A stretch of DNA of 64,000 nt from Paenibacillus xylanexedens (GCF_007676705.1 NZ_VEBF01000002.1:310001-374000), one strand, 5' to 3'. Positions 8,437-17,877 are shown, counted from the first letter of the stretch. Numbers and translations: made by a program. The notes: generated by a model from the letters alone, not told the origin.

Positions 8437-9216
8437 CTAAAAGAAGTTATATATCCCGTCTTCAAAATAATTGTATTCTTCATCCGTTATTCTTGACTTT
8501 CCATATCCGTTATAAAATATTTCTCGATCTCTTTCATTATCGAAAGCATTATGTTTCGGTCTAATAGCTAACGCTACATCATATCTTGGATCCCCGTATG
8601 CTGCTCCTGCCCAATCAATAACTCCAACAATATTGCAATCATTAACAAGTACATTATCTATGGTAAAATCACCATGAATGAAAGTGTTAGCGATTGGTTC
8701 TGGTCTTCCTTCTTTCAACTGTTGAAGTAGTTCTGCTGATCCGTCTACAGCAAAGTGAGTTAGATTATATTCTGCTTTACTAAGCATTGTATCTAACCAA
8801 GGACTGTCATTGTTCAATAATTCAACAGGACAAGAGCATTCATGTATTTTCTTTAAACAACGCCCAAAGTTAAAAATCGCTTTTTCTTTACTTTGAAGAT
8901 CAGGCATCATAGAGAGAAATTCTCTTAAACTTATTCCATCAATATAATCCATCAAAAGCCATCTCGATCTATCCTCAATATGAAATGAATATGTCTTCGG
9001 AACAGGGAGTCCCGTATGGTAGAGGTATTGAAGCACCTTATATTCATCGGATAACCATTCATTATAAAGATCGTTTTCTGTCTTCTTGATGATGTACTGT
9101 TTATCGAGCGTATCCAGAATAGCTACAGTAGAAGTATGACCTTGCTTAGGAAAAGTGATGTTCTGGACTTTCCCTATCTGTTCTATTATCTCAATTGGGA
9201 GATCCTGAATATTCAT
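8437..9216 (-). CDS. Aminoglycoside phosphotransferase (APH) family protein
   Basis: A 259-residue kinase-like fold of the APH/choline kinase superfamily, transferring phosphate from ATP to a small hydroxylated substrate. Visible motifs: an N-lobe lysine in YIIKKTEN, hinge WLLMDYIDG, Brenner motif HGDFTIDNVLV (catalytic Asp, Asn) and the metal-binding VIDWAGAAYGDPRYDVA. Its length matches antibiotic phosphotransferases and macrolide/fructosamine relatives; resistance cannot be claimed from sequence alone. ATG with a GAAAGGATG site. Part of the 6.2-12.3 kb accessory block, AT-rich compared with flanking genes. Confidence 0.88.
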   Translation of the reverse strand: MNIQDLPIEIIEQIGKVQNITFPKQGHTSTVAILDTLDKQYIIKKTENDLYNEWLSDEYKVLQYLYHTGLPVPKTYSFHIEDRSRWLLMDYIDGISLREFLSMMPDLQSKEKAIFNFGRCLKKIHECSCPVELLNNDSPWLDTMLSKAEYNLTHFAVDGSAELLQQLKEGRPEPIANTFIHGDFTIDNVLVNDCNIVGVIDWAGAAYGDPRYDVALAIRPKHNAFDNERDREIFYNGYGKSRITDEEYNYFEDGIYNFF

Positions 9217-9272
9217 GTTTTCATCCTTTCTACTATTTCGTGTCCTTTCTGAGGAAGTCCTCTATGAAAATA

Positions 9273-10154
9273 TCAGCTCTTATGCCAATAGAACGTATAA
9301 TGTGAATGCTGTTGAAAACCTAATGAAGTATAGAAATGGTTATCAGAAATAACATATGCTTTGTTCGCACCTAAGGAGCGACCTCTTTTCAAAGCTTCTA
9401 AAACCACTGCTTTGCCCAGGCCCTTATTCCGATAATCCGGAATTGTACATACAGGTTCAATATAAACATAATCTGTTTTCGAGCTATACCATAAGCCGCA
9501 GTAAGCTACATATTCCCCATCTTCATTTTCAGCAACAACATGTAGGAATGAATTCAGATGCGCTGCCGACAACATCTCCTTCTGTTTACTCAACGTAGTT
9601 TCATCAACAGGTACAGGTCCTTCGTTTTCAAATGCCCTCCAAAGCATATGATGAAGTCTATATACGTCATTCTGTATATCTATATTTTTTAGTGCGATGC
9701 CTTCAGGAATGGTGTAATCCAGGCTAACATTGTTCATTGTAAGTTCCAGGATATTTTCAGTCAGATCATTCTTCACGAAATGGTTATTGTGCAACAAATC
9801 TAGAGTCTCAGTATCCCTATCATTCACCGCAATTCCAAGACCATTTTCATTACTGAACGTTGCAATGGCGTATTCTACTATATCTTTATTTAGTTCTCCA
9901 AACCCTTGTTTAGTCGCAAAAAATGCTTCGCCGAAATAGTGGTCATACGTTGCAATACCTACTAACTCGTCTTTACAATACCACAAGCCAATCTTGTCCA
10001 TTAATTCGCGATTAAACTCAGGATGGAAAAACATCCACTCCCACCTTGCCCAATTCCAATTAATATGACGACGGTTATCTGCGGATATTTCAATCAAGAA
10101 ATCACAAACTTGTTCATAATAAGAATCATCAAAATTTCTAAATTCAATTTTCAT
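9273..10154 (-). CDS. GNAT-family N-acetyltransferase
   Basis: A 293-residue protein with a C-terminal GNAT domain. The acetyl-CoA pyrophosphate loop is seen in PVCTIPDYRNKGLGKAVVLEAL (Q/RxxGxG/A type), followed by the YTSLGFQ signature. The N-terminal ~150 residues look like a degenerate second GNAT-like half (GLWYCKDELVGIATYDHYFGE), a layout common among two-domain acetyltransferases. Acceptor unknown. ATG with a TGGAGGA site. Confidence 0.85.
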   Translation of the reverse strand: MKIEFRNFDDSYYEQVCDFLIEISADNRRHINWNWARWEWMFFHPEFNRELMDKIGLWYCKDELVGIATYDHYFGEAFFATKQGFGELNKDIVEYAIATFSNENGLGIAVNDRDTETLDLLHNNHFVKNDLTENILELTMNNVSLDYTIPEGIALKNIDIQNDVYRLHHMLWRAFENEGPVPVDETTLSKQKEMLSAAHLNSFLHVVAENEDGEYVAYCGLWYSSKTDYVYIEPVCTIPDYRNKGLGKAVVLEALKRGRSLGANKAYVISDNHFYTSLGFQQHSHYTFYWHKS

Positions 10155-10216
10155 TGATATCCTCCATATATTACAGTTGATTGTAACGCCAAAAGAATTT
10201 TAACTTTCCTAACCTT

Positions 10217-12010
10217 CTAAAAGTACAAATCCCATCCCACAATAAAAGCAGCAAGCAGGAAAGCTGACATGCCAGACATGATGTATACCGCCTTTTGCTT
10301 GTTACTGTAACTTCTCTTCAGAAGTTTGTAGAACATCAAGACAAGGTACGCCACAGCTATAATGACATAAACCAGGTTTAAGAGGAGATGTATGCGTAAT
10401 GAAGAATAGGGGGAGAAGCCTAAGGCGCGCATGAACAATAGGATCGTATTCAAAATTAATGCCAGACTGGCAATATTAATGGCAATATGATATTTATCAA
10501 ATCCTGTGCCGGGTCTTTCCCAGTTTTTTAATTTGTATTTGGATACCCGAATAAAATAACCAATTGTAGCTCTCAAACTGAGTAGGATGGCTACTGCAAG
10601 AGCAATAAAAGATGCTTTGATCCAGTTTATCGTTAAGTTGGATACGGGCAAAAAGTCATTATAAGACATAGAGACCTTCTCAACAGTGCCGTTACGTTCA
10701 ACAACATTTGCAAAATTACTAAGGTCAAATGTTGTATACTTCTGCAGACTTAACATCGAATATGCCTTCGTAAAACCGGAAACGACCCGTCGCGCAGGCA
10801 GATAATGTCCTCCACTCTCAGATGTAACTGAATTCGTGCTGAAACTACTTCCAAACACCTTCTGGACAAGACCAACGCTATAAGCCATTTCATTTGACTA
10901 GTTTGTCATGACCACCAACCCAAAATTAGACTCCGGATCAAAAACAAATCTACTTGAAAATCCCGCCGTACTTCCAGCGTGTTCCAGTGCAGGCACCCAG
11001 TACTCAACTTCAAAGAAGCCATGCGCAATTCGAGGAGTAGAAGTTCCATCATAATATAGACTGGTTGAAAGCATCTCGTCTAACGTGTCCTTGTTTGCGA
11101 ATAATAAATTGCTACGATCCACAGGCATTAAGGCTGCAAGGAATTTAGCTGCATCCTCTGCTGTGCCAATGGCCCCCGCCGCAGGGTACAAGCTTATGTA
11201 TGCTCTGTTATTAGGGATGAGTTTCAGATTCGTAGTGTATCCTTGAATCTCATTTCTCCTTTTTAAGACGTCTAGATTATCATACTGTGACGGGTGAATC
11301 GAAGTGTCTTTCATATTCAGCGGTTTAAAAATATGTTCATTGACATATTTGTAAAAGGGTTGTCCGCTTTGCACCTCAACGATATAAGCAGCCATAGCCG
11401 TACCATAGTTTGAATAAGCAACGACACTCCCAGGTTTATCGATCTGCCTCGGTTCAAATTTTTGTAAAGCTTCTTCTAAATCCACAATGTCTTTCTCGGA
11501 TGAATACCATAAATCGATCAATCTATCCTCCCATCCTGCGTTATGATGCATAAGGTTCATTAGAGTAATGGGAGTATCGTATTCAAGCTTCTTTAGAAAT
11601 CCTTCCGGCAAATATTCCTGAATATCGGTATCCAAATCAAGCTTCCCCTGCTCGACAAGTTGCATAACACTCGTCCAGACCAATAGTTTAGAGGTTGAAC
11701 CCCATTCAAATACAGTAGAGGTGTCTGCCCTTCTCTGTTGCTCAAGATCTGCGTATCCATAGGCCTTATTCACAATGGTCTCACCGTTCTTGATAGCTAC
11801 AACCGAAACGGCAGCGGTGTTCTTCTGATTCGTAGCCACATATGAATCTATCGTTTCCTCTAGCGAAGACAACGCAATCCTGGAGGGCGTAGTCTCCACA
11901 TTCTCTACCTCAGCGTACACAGGTACCGCACATGTCACAATGATTAATGCGAGCACCAGAACACCAACGATTACTTTATTAAGACCGCGATATCTTAAAT
12001 TGATCTGCAT
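10217..12010 (-). pseudogene. Serine hydrolase (beta-lactamase/PBP4* type) with C-terminal membrane domain, split by an in-frame TAG
   Basis: Codons 1-370 encode an N-terminal membrane/signal segment (residues ~13-33) and a class C beta-lactamase-like domain with SxxK (Ser105-Lys108), YSN (199-201) and HAG (344-346). Codon 371 is TAG at 10898-10900. The same frame resumes at once as SNEMAYSVGLVQKVFG and runs 224 more codons with four or five hydrophobic helices, ending in a membrane domain. Serine hydrolases with this C-terminal membrane region are usually one protein of about 600 residues, so a CAG-to-TAG change is the simplest reading. The N-terminal part alone keeps all catalytic motifs. 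Start ATG has AAGGAG. Membrane-anchored, extracytoplasmic enzyme if read through. Confidence 0.87.
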
Positions 12011-12033
12011 TAGCCACTCTCCTTATCTTTCTC

Positions 12034-12252
12034 CTATAGTTTTCGTGCCTTTATCACAAAGGTTACAGGGAGCATCTTTGCTTTATTGGCAAAATCATCA
12101 TTTTGCAGTTGTATCAATTCATCATCAGATTCCTCAATCAATTGCTCATAAAGATAAATACACCGTCCTACAATTTGATTTTCCGATAGGTCCGTCCCCA
12201 TAGTTCAGTAGCCACCTATCATGTTTGTTCTAACTGGAGAACTCTTCTCCAT
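12034..12252 (-). pseudogene. Deleted SAM methyltransferase relic
   Basis: A strong AGGAGG site precedes ATG at 12252. The frame reads MEKSSPVRTNMIGGY, then TGA, then continues MGTDLSENQI ... EQLIEESDDELIQLQ and ends MLPVTFVIKARKL. The last 13 residues are identical to the end of the frameshifted methyltransferase at 6712-7457, and DNA near 12180-12225 resembles that gene's motif II region. The segment between is missing, so this is the fused start and end of a paralogue after an internal deletion. It lies 23 bp upstream of the broken serine hydrolase. Confidence 0.75.
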
Positions 12253-12390
12253 GTCATGATCCTCCTAACTAAGATTCAATTTAAATTAATTCCACATTTT
12301 GAGTAAATTACCTTAATTATTTCTATAATAACCCATGCTGCAATATTTGCGAAGTACATTTAAAAGCGCATACATTTCACTCCAAATCAA

Positions 12391-12417
12391 AAAGAACCCT
12401 CCCGCAGGAGCGTTCTC
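12391..12417 (-). terminator. Terminator after the 69-residue protein gene
   Basis: Minus-strand stem AGAAC-CTCC with GGGAG-GGTTCT around a TGC loop, then a T run. It lies 15 bp past the stop at 12432. Confidence 0.7.
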
Positions 12418-12431
12418 CGTGAATGATTAGC

Positions 12432-12641
12432 CTATGCGTACATCAGATCCATAAAGCCGCGAGTTACGTCTCCGCCTTCGGCTGGTTCGGGCTGGTCTGC
12501 CTGTGCGTGTTCTGCCATGCAAGCCTTCACTGCTTCCTCTGTTGTACAACGATTGGCATCGTCACATGTGTAGCATAATTGAAGCATATATCTGGTTAAT
12601 TCGTCCGCCTGCGTGAATTGAGTCTGACCGTTGGTTCTCAT
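12432..12641 (-). CDS. Small cysteine-containing protein, unknown function
   Basis: Not recognised. About 69 residues from the ATG at 12641, placed 8 bp after GGGAG; ATG at 12647 and a longer GTG start at 12680 are alternatives. It is hydrophilic and acidic at the end, with three cysteines (QLCYTCDDANRCTTEEAVKACMAEHA has four including the last) spaced as C-x2-C-x5-C-x8-C, which could bind a metal or form disulphides. Own terminator; no partner gene. No transmembrane segment. Confidence 0.55.
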   Translation of the reverse strand: MRTNGQTQFTQADELTRYMLQLCYTCDDANRCTTEEAVKACMAEHAQADQPEPAEGGDVTRGFMDLMYA

Positions 12642-12719
12642 CTTCATCACTCCCATCTCTTGTTGAGTTAAATATATCACCTTCTAGTGAATTTATTTGT
12701 GATTTATTTCACAAACTAA

Positions 12720-12760
12720 TTAAAAAAGAAAAGGAACCCTCCGGCTCCTCTACTTTCCTA
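12720..12760 (-). terminator. Terminator after Asp-box lipoprotein gene
   Basis: Minus-strand stem GGAGCC/GGTTCC with a GGAG loop, followed by TTTTCTTTTTT. Lies 27 bp past the stop. Confidence 0.7.
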
Positions 12761-12786
12761 TCTATTCACATCTATACACATTACTC

Positions 12787-14064
12787 TTAAAGTACTTTCC
12801 AATGTACACCGCCGTCTACCGTTTGCAGTAACAACGACCTTTTGGCATCCGTATTTTCAACCAATATCCAGCCAAGCTTGGACGTAACCATCTGAATCTT
12901 CACAATCTCCGGATATTCCTCGAGAATTTTCTCCAGTACACTGCTTGCAGGAAGTGCGCTCCATGTTTTGCCTGCATCCTTGGTGTGGTAGGTTATCCCC
13001 TTTTGCATCGCCCAACCTTCTGATGCGTTCAGGAATACTGGTGCAAGATTGCGATTCGTACCCGTTTGTTTGTTCAAACTGAAGTTGGACAGCTTCCAGC
13101 TCTTTCCGCCATCTGTTGTGAAGAAGCCATTGAAAGTCGTGCTCTCCCCTTGGGAACAGGACATTGACATCCAGGCAGACTGTACTTCACGTCCAAAAAA
13201 TTGTGGTGAACTGACACTGAAATTACCACACCCGTTGAATTTGTTTCGATCAAAGAAAGATGGTCCAGTGTCCCAGTTCTCTCCCCCGTCCGACGTTACA
13301 TACAACTTCGGTGTGCCGAACTCAAGCGCTGTTAAGAAACCATGCTTCGGATCTGAGAAAGTCATCCCTGTTGTGTATCCACGTTTGGAAATCTCTTCTG
13401 CTTCCTGTTTGCCGTCTTCATCACTGGATGACATCCGATTCCAGGTGATTCCACCATCCTCGGTAAAGTAAAGTTTCTTCTCCTGTTTACCAATAGCGGT
13501 ATCCACGGTGGTAAGAATCCAGCCTTTTTCAGGAGATACAAATGAGATCGCAGTCACTTTATCCGTTTTGGACAGAGAAGACAGACTCCAACTTACGCCT
13601 CCATTGTTGGTACGAAGCACCATGGTATCTGTTCCACCCATGCCTTCACGAACAATCCAACCGTGCGCACGATCTACAAAATAAATGCTTTGTCCATATT
13701 TAGGGTTAGCCGGAAACTGTACATTTTCCGAAGGTGAAATATTGATCCAGGTCTTTCCCTGATCCTGCGTGTAGTACAGACGCAGCGCATTTCGTGTTAC
13801 CCCCCATGCCAATCCTCCGTTGTCATTGAGCAACTGAAAATCAGTCAAACGGGTCTGTATTTGGTACTTGGCCATATCCGCAGATTCCGTACTGTTCACC
13901 GGGGGAACGACGGTTAACGTCTGTCCTGTATTCCCAGCGTCCTCCTGCTGTTGTGGAGGTTCTGCTTCTGGCGGTTGATCTGAGTCGGTGCAGGCAGCCA
14001 ATAAGGCTACTATACCTATAGACAGCAATGCTGTCTGCGCGATTTTAATCCCTTGCCAACGCAA
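12787..14064 (-). CDS. Lipoprotein with seven Asp-box (BNR) repeats, beta-propeller
   Basis: The TTG start at 14064 is chosen because it lies 7 bp after AGGTGG and gives a clean lipoprotein signal peptide (basic start, hydrophobic core, lipobox LAAC at about residue 25). A Pro/Gln/Glu-rich linker follows. Seven Asp-box motifs of the form xTxDxGxxW are then spaced along the protein (YYTQDQGKTW, LRTNNGGVSW, YFTEDGGITW, YVTSDGGENW, FFTTDGGKSW, YHTKDAGKTW, LQTVDGGVHW), which matches a seven-bladed propeller of the Ycf48/sialidase-like type. No sialidase catalytic residues are apparent, so a binding or scaffold role on the outer membrane face is more likely than catalysis. Stands alone, divergent from ldh. 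Confidence 0.8.
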   Translation of the reverse strand: MRWQGIKIAQTALLSIGIVALLAACTDSDQPPEAEPPQQQEDAGNTGQTLTVVPPVNSTESADMAKYQIQTRLTDFQLLNDNGGLAWGVTRNALRLYYTQDQGKTWINISPSENVQFPANPKYGQSIYFVDRAHGWIVREGMGGTDTMVLRTNNGGVSWSLSSLSKTDKVTAISFVSPEKGWILTTVDTAIGKQEKKLYFTEDGGITWNRMSSSDEDGKQEAEEISKRGYTTGMTFSDPKHGFLTALEFGTPKLYVTSDGGENWDTGPSFFDRNKFNGCGNFSVSSPQFFGREVQSAWMSMSCSQGESTTFNGFFTTDGGKSWKLSNFSLNKQTGTNRNLAPVFLNASEGWAMQKGITYHTKDAGKTWSALPASSVLEKILEEYPEIVKIQMVTSKLGWILVENTDAKRSLLLQTVDGGVHWKVL

Positions 14065-14346
14065 GTGGGTTCCACCTCTCTCATCCAATATACAGGCGCG
14101 CATGCCTGTCCTATGGCGTTTTATTTACGATTCATCAGAATCCACTGCTCCTATTCTACCACAAACCATGTGTAAAAGGCTCATTGCCCACTCATAGCCT
14201 GCGCTTCATCCCTTTTCATCCTATTATGTTTTTCGACGGAATAATTGGTAAAAAGACATGAAATGTGAACTATTTTATAGACAACACTCGCTTTATGTTC
14301 TCTAATCCCTTAATATGGATGGGAGTATAACCCAAAAGGAGTGGAT

Positions 14347-15282
14347 ATGAACATGACAAACAGTGCAGCTCTGAAACCAAGTCGTGTCGTGATTGTAGGC
14401 ATGGGTGCGGTGGGAACAACAACGGGATACACGCTAATGTTGAGACAGCGTTCGTCCGAGTTGGTATTTGTGGATGTGAATCATGATAAGGCAACCGGCG
14501 AAATGCTGGATATGAACCACGGTCTTCCGTTTACGGGTGGCGTGAAAGTGTGGGCTGGCGATTACTCCGACTGCAAAGATGCGGATATCATTATTATTAC
14601 AGCGGGTGCCTCCCAGAAACCAGGCGAGACCCGGATTGATCTGCTGAAGAAAAATGCAAGCATTTTCAAAGATATTATTGAGCGTATTACTGAAGTGAAT
14701 TCTCATGGTATTTTGCTGATTGCGACCAATCCTGTAGATATTCTGTCCTATACTTCATGGAAACAAAGCGGATGGCCTGCTTCCCGTGTGATCGGTTCGG
14801 GTACATTGCTTGATAGCGCACGTTTCCGTTACCTGATTGGTAAAAATAAAGGAATCGATCCGCGTAGTATTCACGCCCACATTATTGGTGAGCATGGCGA
14901 TTCCGAAGTTCCGGTATGGAGCCTGGCTAACGTTGCAGGAACAGATCTGGAACTGGATGAAGAAACACAACAGGATATCTTCGACCGTACCAAAAATGCA
15001 GCGTATGAGATTATTAATGCCAAAGGCGCGACTTCCTATGCAATCGCTCTTGCTCTGGACCGCATTGTAGCTGCAATTCTCGGCAACGAAGGCTCCGTTC
15101 TGAACGTGTCGACGTTCCTTGAAGATTACAATGGCGTCTCGGATGTCTACTTGGGCGTTCCATGTGTGGTAGACCGCAACGGTGTGCGTGAAATTCTCCC
15201 TCTTCCGTTGAATGAAACCGAGAAGGTGGCTTTCCAGGCATCTGCTAACAAATTAAAAGAACAGATCGCTGGACTGGAATAA
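14347..15282 (+). CDS. ldh: L-lactate dehydrogenase
   Basis: Converts pyruvate and NADH to L-lactate in fermentation. The Rossmann motif VGMGAVG is near residues 17-23, the mobile substrate loop reads ASQKPGETR, where Gln selects lactate/pyruvate (malate dehydrogenases have Arg there), and the catalytic GEHGDSE His and the LDSARF Asp/Arg are present. About 311 residues, the normal length. The ATG at 14347 is 5 bp after AAAGGAG; an in-frame GTG at 14341 overlaps that site. Monocistronic with a strong terminator. Upstream regulation by a redox sensor such as Rex is plausible, but no clear operator was seen. Confidence 0.93.
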   Translation: MNMTNSAALKPSRVVIVGMGAVGTTTGYTLMLRQRSSELVFVDVNHDKATGEMLDMNHGLPFTGGVKVWAGDYSDCKDADIIIITAGASQKPGETRIDLLKKNASIFKDIIERITEVNSHGILLIATNPVDILSYTSWKQSGWPASRVIGSGTLLDSARFRYLIGKNKGIDPRSIHAHIIGEHGDSEVPVWSLANVAGTDLELDEETQQDIFDRTKNAAYEIINAKGATSYAIALALDRIVAAILGNEGSVLNVSTFLEDYNGVSDVYLGVPCVVDRNGVREILPLPLNETEKVAFQASANKLKEQIAGLE

Positions 15283-15350
15283 TCCAACCAAGCAATCATT
15301 CATGTCGTGAACAATTCAGCACGTTAAACGTTGTTCATTAAGATATTTTT

Positions 15351-15412
15351 CATAGCCAAAAGGGCCATTTGTTTCTTCTAGAGAGAAGAGACGGATGGTC
15401 CTTTTGGCTATG
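15351..15412 (+). terminator. Long hairpin after ldh
   Basis: CATAGCCAAAAGG-CCAT pairs with ATGG-CCTTTTGGCTATG around a 27-base loop. It has the position of a terminator, 70 bp past ldh, but no long T run follows. Confidence 0.65.
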
Positions 15413-15479
15413 ATATTCAGATTACTATTCTCATGGGAAGATGGATTTAAGATTTCATTTAAAGCATGTTCAATCTATT

Positions 15480-15507
15480 GGTTTACATAATAAATATTAC
15501 GTAATAT
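15480..15507. other. dif-like site 1 (putative Xer recombination site)
   Basis: Left arm GGTTTACATAA, 6-bp centre TAAATA, right arm TTACGTAATAT. The left arm matches the XerD-side arm of Bacillus dif (TTATGTAAACT in the other orientation) in 10 of 11 bases. Bases 15478-15497 are identical to 27026-27045. A 24-bp perfect palindrome (15489-15512, centre ATTACGTAAT) overlaps the right half and is an alternative explanation as a regulator site. It lies between convergent ldh and chrA. The rest of 15283-15675 holds only the two terminator hairpins. Confidence 0.45.
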
Positions 15508-15610
15508 TTATTTTCTTTTTGTAACATTATTCTATATTTCTGTTATTTCCTTTTTTCAACTTATCTTTTAATAAATAACTGGAAATGTATGAAGAGTCCA
15601 AATAGTTCAC

Positions 15611-15650
15611 AAAAAAGAGAGGATGAATCCTTGGATTCTACCCTCTCTTT
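15611..15650 (-). terminator. Terminator after chrA
   Basis: AAAGAGAGG and CTCTCTTT arms enclose an inner GAATCC/GGATTC stem; six T residues follow on the minus strand. Lies 26 bp past the chrA stop. Confidence 0.82.
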
Positions 15651-15675
15651 CCTTTTTCGAGACCTCTCGGCCACC

Positions 15676-16890
15676 CTAAATGGACTCTATTAGCATACCT
15701 CCGACAATCCCTGCTACAACAATGACCCAGGGTGGACATTTCCAGAAGGTAAGCATGATAAACAATATGCTTAGTAACGAGAAATCAGCTGGGGTGATGA
15801 TCGCTGTCGTCCACAATGGTTGATATAGCGCAGCCAGCAAAATGCCTACAACGGCTGCATTGACCCCAGTCAGAGCTCCTTGAATATGCGGATTTTTACG
15901 CAGAGCACTCCAGAAAGGCAGCGTTCCGATGATGAGTAAAAAGGCGGGCAAAAAAATCGCTATAGTAGCAACGATTGCACCTGTAATCCCCATTGTTATG
16001 GCACCAAGATAAGAAGCAAACGTAAAAAGTGGACCTGGCACAGCTTGAGTAGCTCCATAACCAGCCAGAAAATCATCTTTGCTTAACAACCCTCTGGGTA
16101 CCAATTCCTGTTCCAGTAGAGGTAGAACGACATGTCCTCCACCAAATACCAGTGAACCCGATCGATACATATAATCGAATAAGGATAACCACTCGACCCC
16201 CGTAACTTGACGCAATACCGGGAGTGCCATAAAGAGGCCGAAAAAGGTGATCAAACACAGCACGGCAACGGTTCGGCTTATCGGAACTACAAGATCAGGA
16301 ACCTCTGAAGCGGGTGATTTTCGATAGAGCCACCACCCAACTAATCCTGCTAACAGAATGAGTACCACTTGACTGTATATGGCTGTCCATAATAAAGCAA
16401 CAGCAGCTGTTATTACAGCAAGTGTAACTCTCACTTTATCAGGTGTGAGTTTCTGTCCCATTCCAAGGATCGCATGAGCAACAATAGCTACAGCTACAAT
16501 TTTCAATCCGCTAAGCCATCCGGCGTTGCCGATATCATATCCTTTTAATAGGAAAGCGAATATCACCAAAGCAATCACGGATGGAAGCGTAAATCCGATC
16601 CAGGCGATAAGCCCTCCAGTAATACCAGCACGAATGATGCCAATGCCCATGCCAACCTGGCTACTCGCCGGTCCAGGGAGGAACTGACACAGCCCCACAA
16701 GATCCGCATAGCTTCGCTCATCCATCCATTTCCTTTTGCGTATATATTCATTGTGAAAGTAACCCAAGTGTGCAGTCGGTCCCCCAAAGGACGTTAAGCC
16801 GAGCTTTGTTGATACCAAGAACACCTCCCATAGGGAGTGTATTCTCGAAGGTGGGGTATCTGGCACCAAACTCTGCTTCTCCTCTTCCAT
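15676..16890 (-). CDS. chrA: Chromate transporter ChrA family, long form
   Basis: A 404-residue membrane protein with two homologous CHR halves, the full-length bidomain type. Half 1 shows STKLGLTSFGGPTAHLGYF and GLCQFLPGPASSQVG; half 2 shows SGSLVFGGGHVVLPLLE and YGATQAVPGPLFTFASYLG. About ten to twelve hydrophobic helices. Members export chromate by proton or sulphate exchange, but many ChrA homologues are uncharacterised. The ATG has AGGAGAG. It lies 38 bp after a tyrosine recombinase gene in the same direction, so they may share a transcript. Confidence 0.9.
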   Translation of the reverse strand: MEEEKQSLVPDTPPSRIHSLWEVFLVSTKLGLTSFGGPTAHLGYFHNEYIRKRKWMDERSYADLVGLCQFLPGPASSQVGMGIGIIRAGITGGLIAWIGFTLPSVIALVIFAFLLKGYDIGNAGWLSGLKIVAVAIVAHAILGMGQKLTPDKVRVTLAVITAAVALLWTAIYSQVVLILLAGLVGWWLYRKSPASEVPDLVVPISRTVAVLCLITFFGLFMALPVLRQVTGVEWLSLFDYMYRSGSLVFGGGHVVLPLLEQELVPRGLLSKDDFLAGYGATQAVPGPLFTFASYLGAITMGITGAIVATIAIFLPAFLLIIGTLPFWSALRKNPHIQGALTGVNAAVVGILLAALYQPLWTTAIITPADFSLLSILFIMLTFWKCPPWVIVVAGIVGGMLIESI

Positions 16891-16928
16891 ACTGATGCAT
16901 CTCTCCTAATCATGAAGTAGTTGTGTCA

Positions 16929-17852
16929 TCACCTTGCGTTCGGAAGTTTAACGTCCAGCAAAGCCATAGCCTCTTCTTTCTCCCTACTGGTGACGTGAGT
17001 GTAAACGGTTGTCGTTTGAATCGACGCGTGACCAAGCAGCTCCTGCACCGTACGCAAGTCGGCTCCACGCCGTAACATCATGGTTGCGAAGGAGTGACGC
17101 AGCTTATGACTTGAATAGTTTTGGCGTTGATTAGCTGGTGATTCCTGCTGGAAGCGATCAAAGGTCTCGGTCGATATAAGCTGGATGCTACGAATCGAAA
17201 GTCTCTTCCCTTTTTGCGAGACAAATAACGCTTCCTCTTTCGGCCGCCAAGGGTCCAATCGCTCAGCCATAGCTTGAGATAACACGTCTGCCACGGTTTC
17301 CGGTACAGGAAGTGAACGCCACTTCCGGCCTTTACCGAAGACATCTAGTGTACGCCGCTCCGCATTATAGTCTTTGCAATTCAAGGCATGCACTTCTCCC
17401 ACCCGTAATCCCATATACCCCATCAGTAGAAAAACAGCCAGATTGCGTGTCCGATACTTGCCATCTACCGACTCCAGAAAACGCGTTAGGCCATTTTCAT
17501 CGAGGAAAACCGGTGCACGGTTTTTCTCGGTTTTGGATTTCTTAATCCCAAAAGCCGGATTATTCGTTAATACTTCAAGTTCAATGAGGGACTTGTAAAA
17601 ACAGTTCACCGCCGCATGTTTGCGATTTCTCGTGGCATCACTAACCCCACGCTCCCGGGCACGGGATAGAAAAGACAACACATGCAGCTTTTTGACCTGC
17701 TCCAATGACTTGCCTTGAATGGAGACCAGGAATTCTACCACGTCACCTGTGTATGATTTTACAGTATGTCCTGTATATCCGGCGTCCTTCATCCATATGT
17801 GAAAAGCTTCAAGCTCGTCCGCATATTGCTCCTGGATCTCCTCGGTTATCAT
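16929..17852 (-). CDS. Tyrosine recombinase (XerC/XerD-type integrase)
   Basis: A 307-residue recombinase. The N-terminal SAM-like core-binding domain spans about 10-95 ([30 protein letters not shown]), the catalytic domain about 115-300. All active-site residues are visible: Arg in [10 protein letters not shown], Lys in [21 protein letters not shown] (His and Arg), GHAS His, and Tyr in TTTVYTHV. Length and lack of extra domains match Xer-type or simple integrases rather than large phage integrases. No phage or conjugative genes are nearby. An end of the MITE-like element at 41031 is repeated 27 bp upstream of its start. Confidence 0.9.
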   Translation of the reverse strand: MITEEIQEQYADELEAFHIWMKDAGYTGHTVKSYTGDVVEFLVSIQGKSLEQVKKLHVLSFLSRARERGVSDATRNRKHAAVNCFYKSLIELEVLTNNPAFGIKKSKTEKNRAPVFLDENGLTRFLESVDGKYRTRNLAVFLLMGYMGLRVGEVHALNCKDYNAERRTLDVFGKGRKWRSLPVPETVADVLSQAMAERLDPWRPKEEALFVSQKGKRLSIRSIQLISTETFDRFQQESPANQRQNYSSHKLRHSFATMMLRRGADLRTVQELLGHASIQTTTVYTHVTSREKEEAMALLDVKLPNAR

Positions 17853-17877
17853 CTGTCTACGTCACCTCGATTCAGTT

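Noticed and set aside
15351..15412. Small RNA gene after ldh
   Set aside because: A long stem alone at the end of a gene is explained by termination or mRNA protection.
16929..17852. Integrated phage or ICE around the recombinase
   Set aside because: No structural, replication or conjugation genes and no flanking tRNA or direct repeats were seen.
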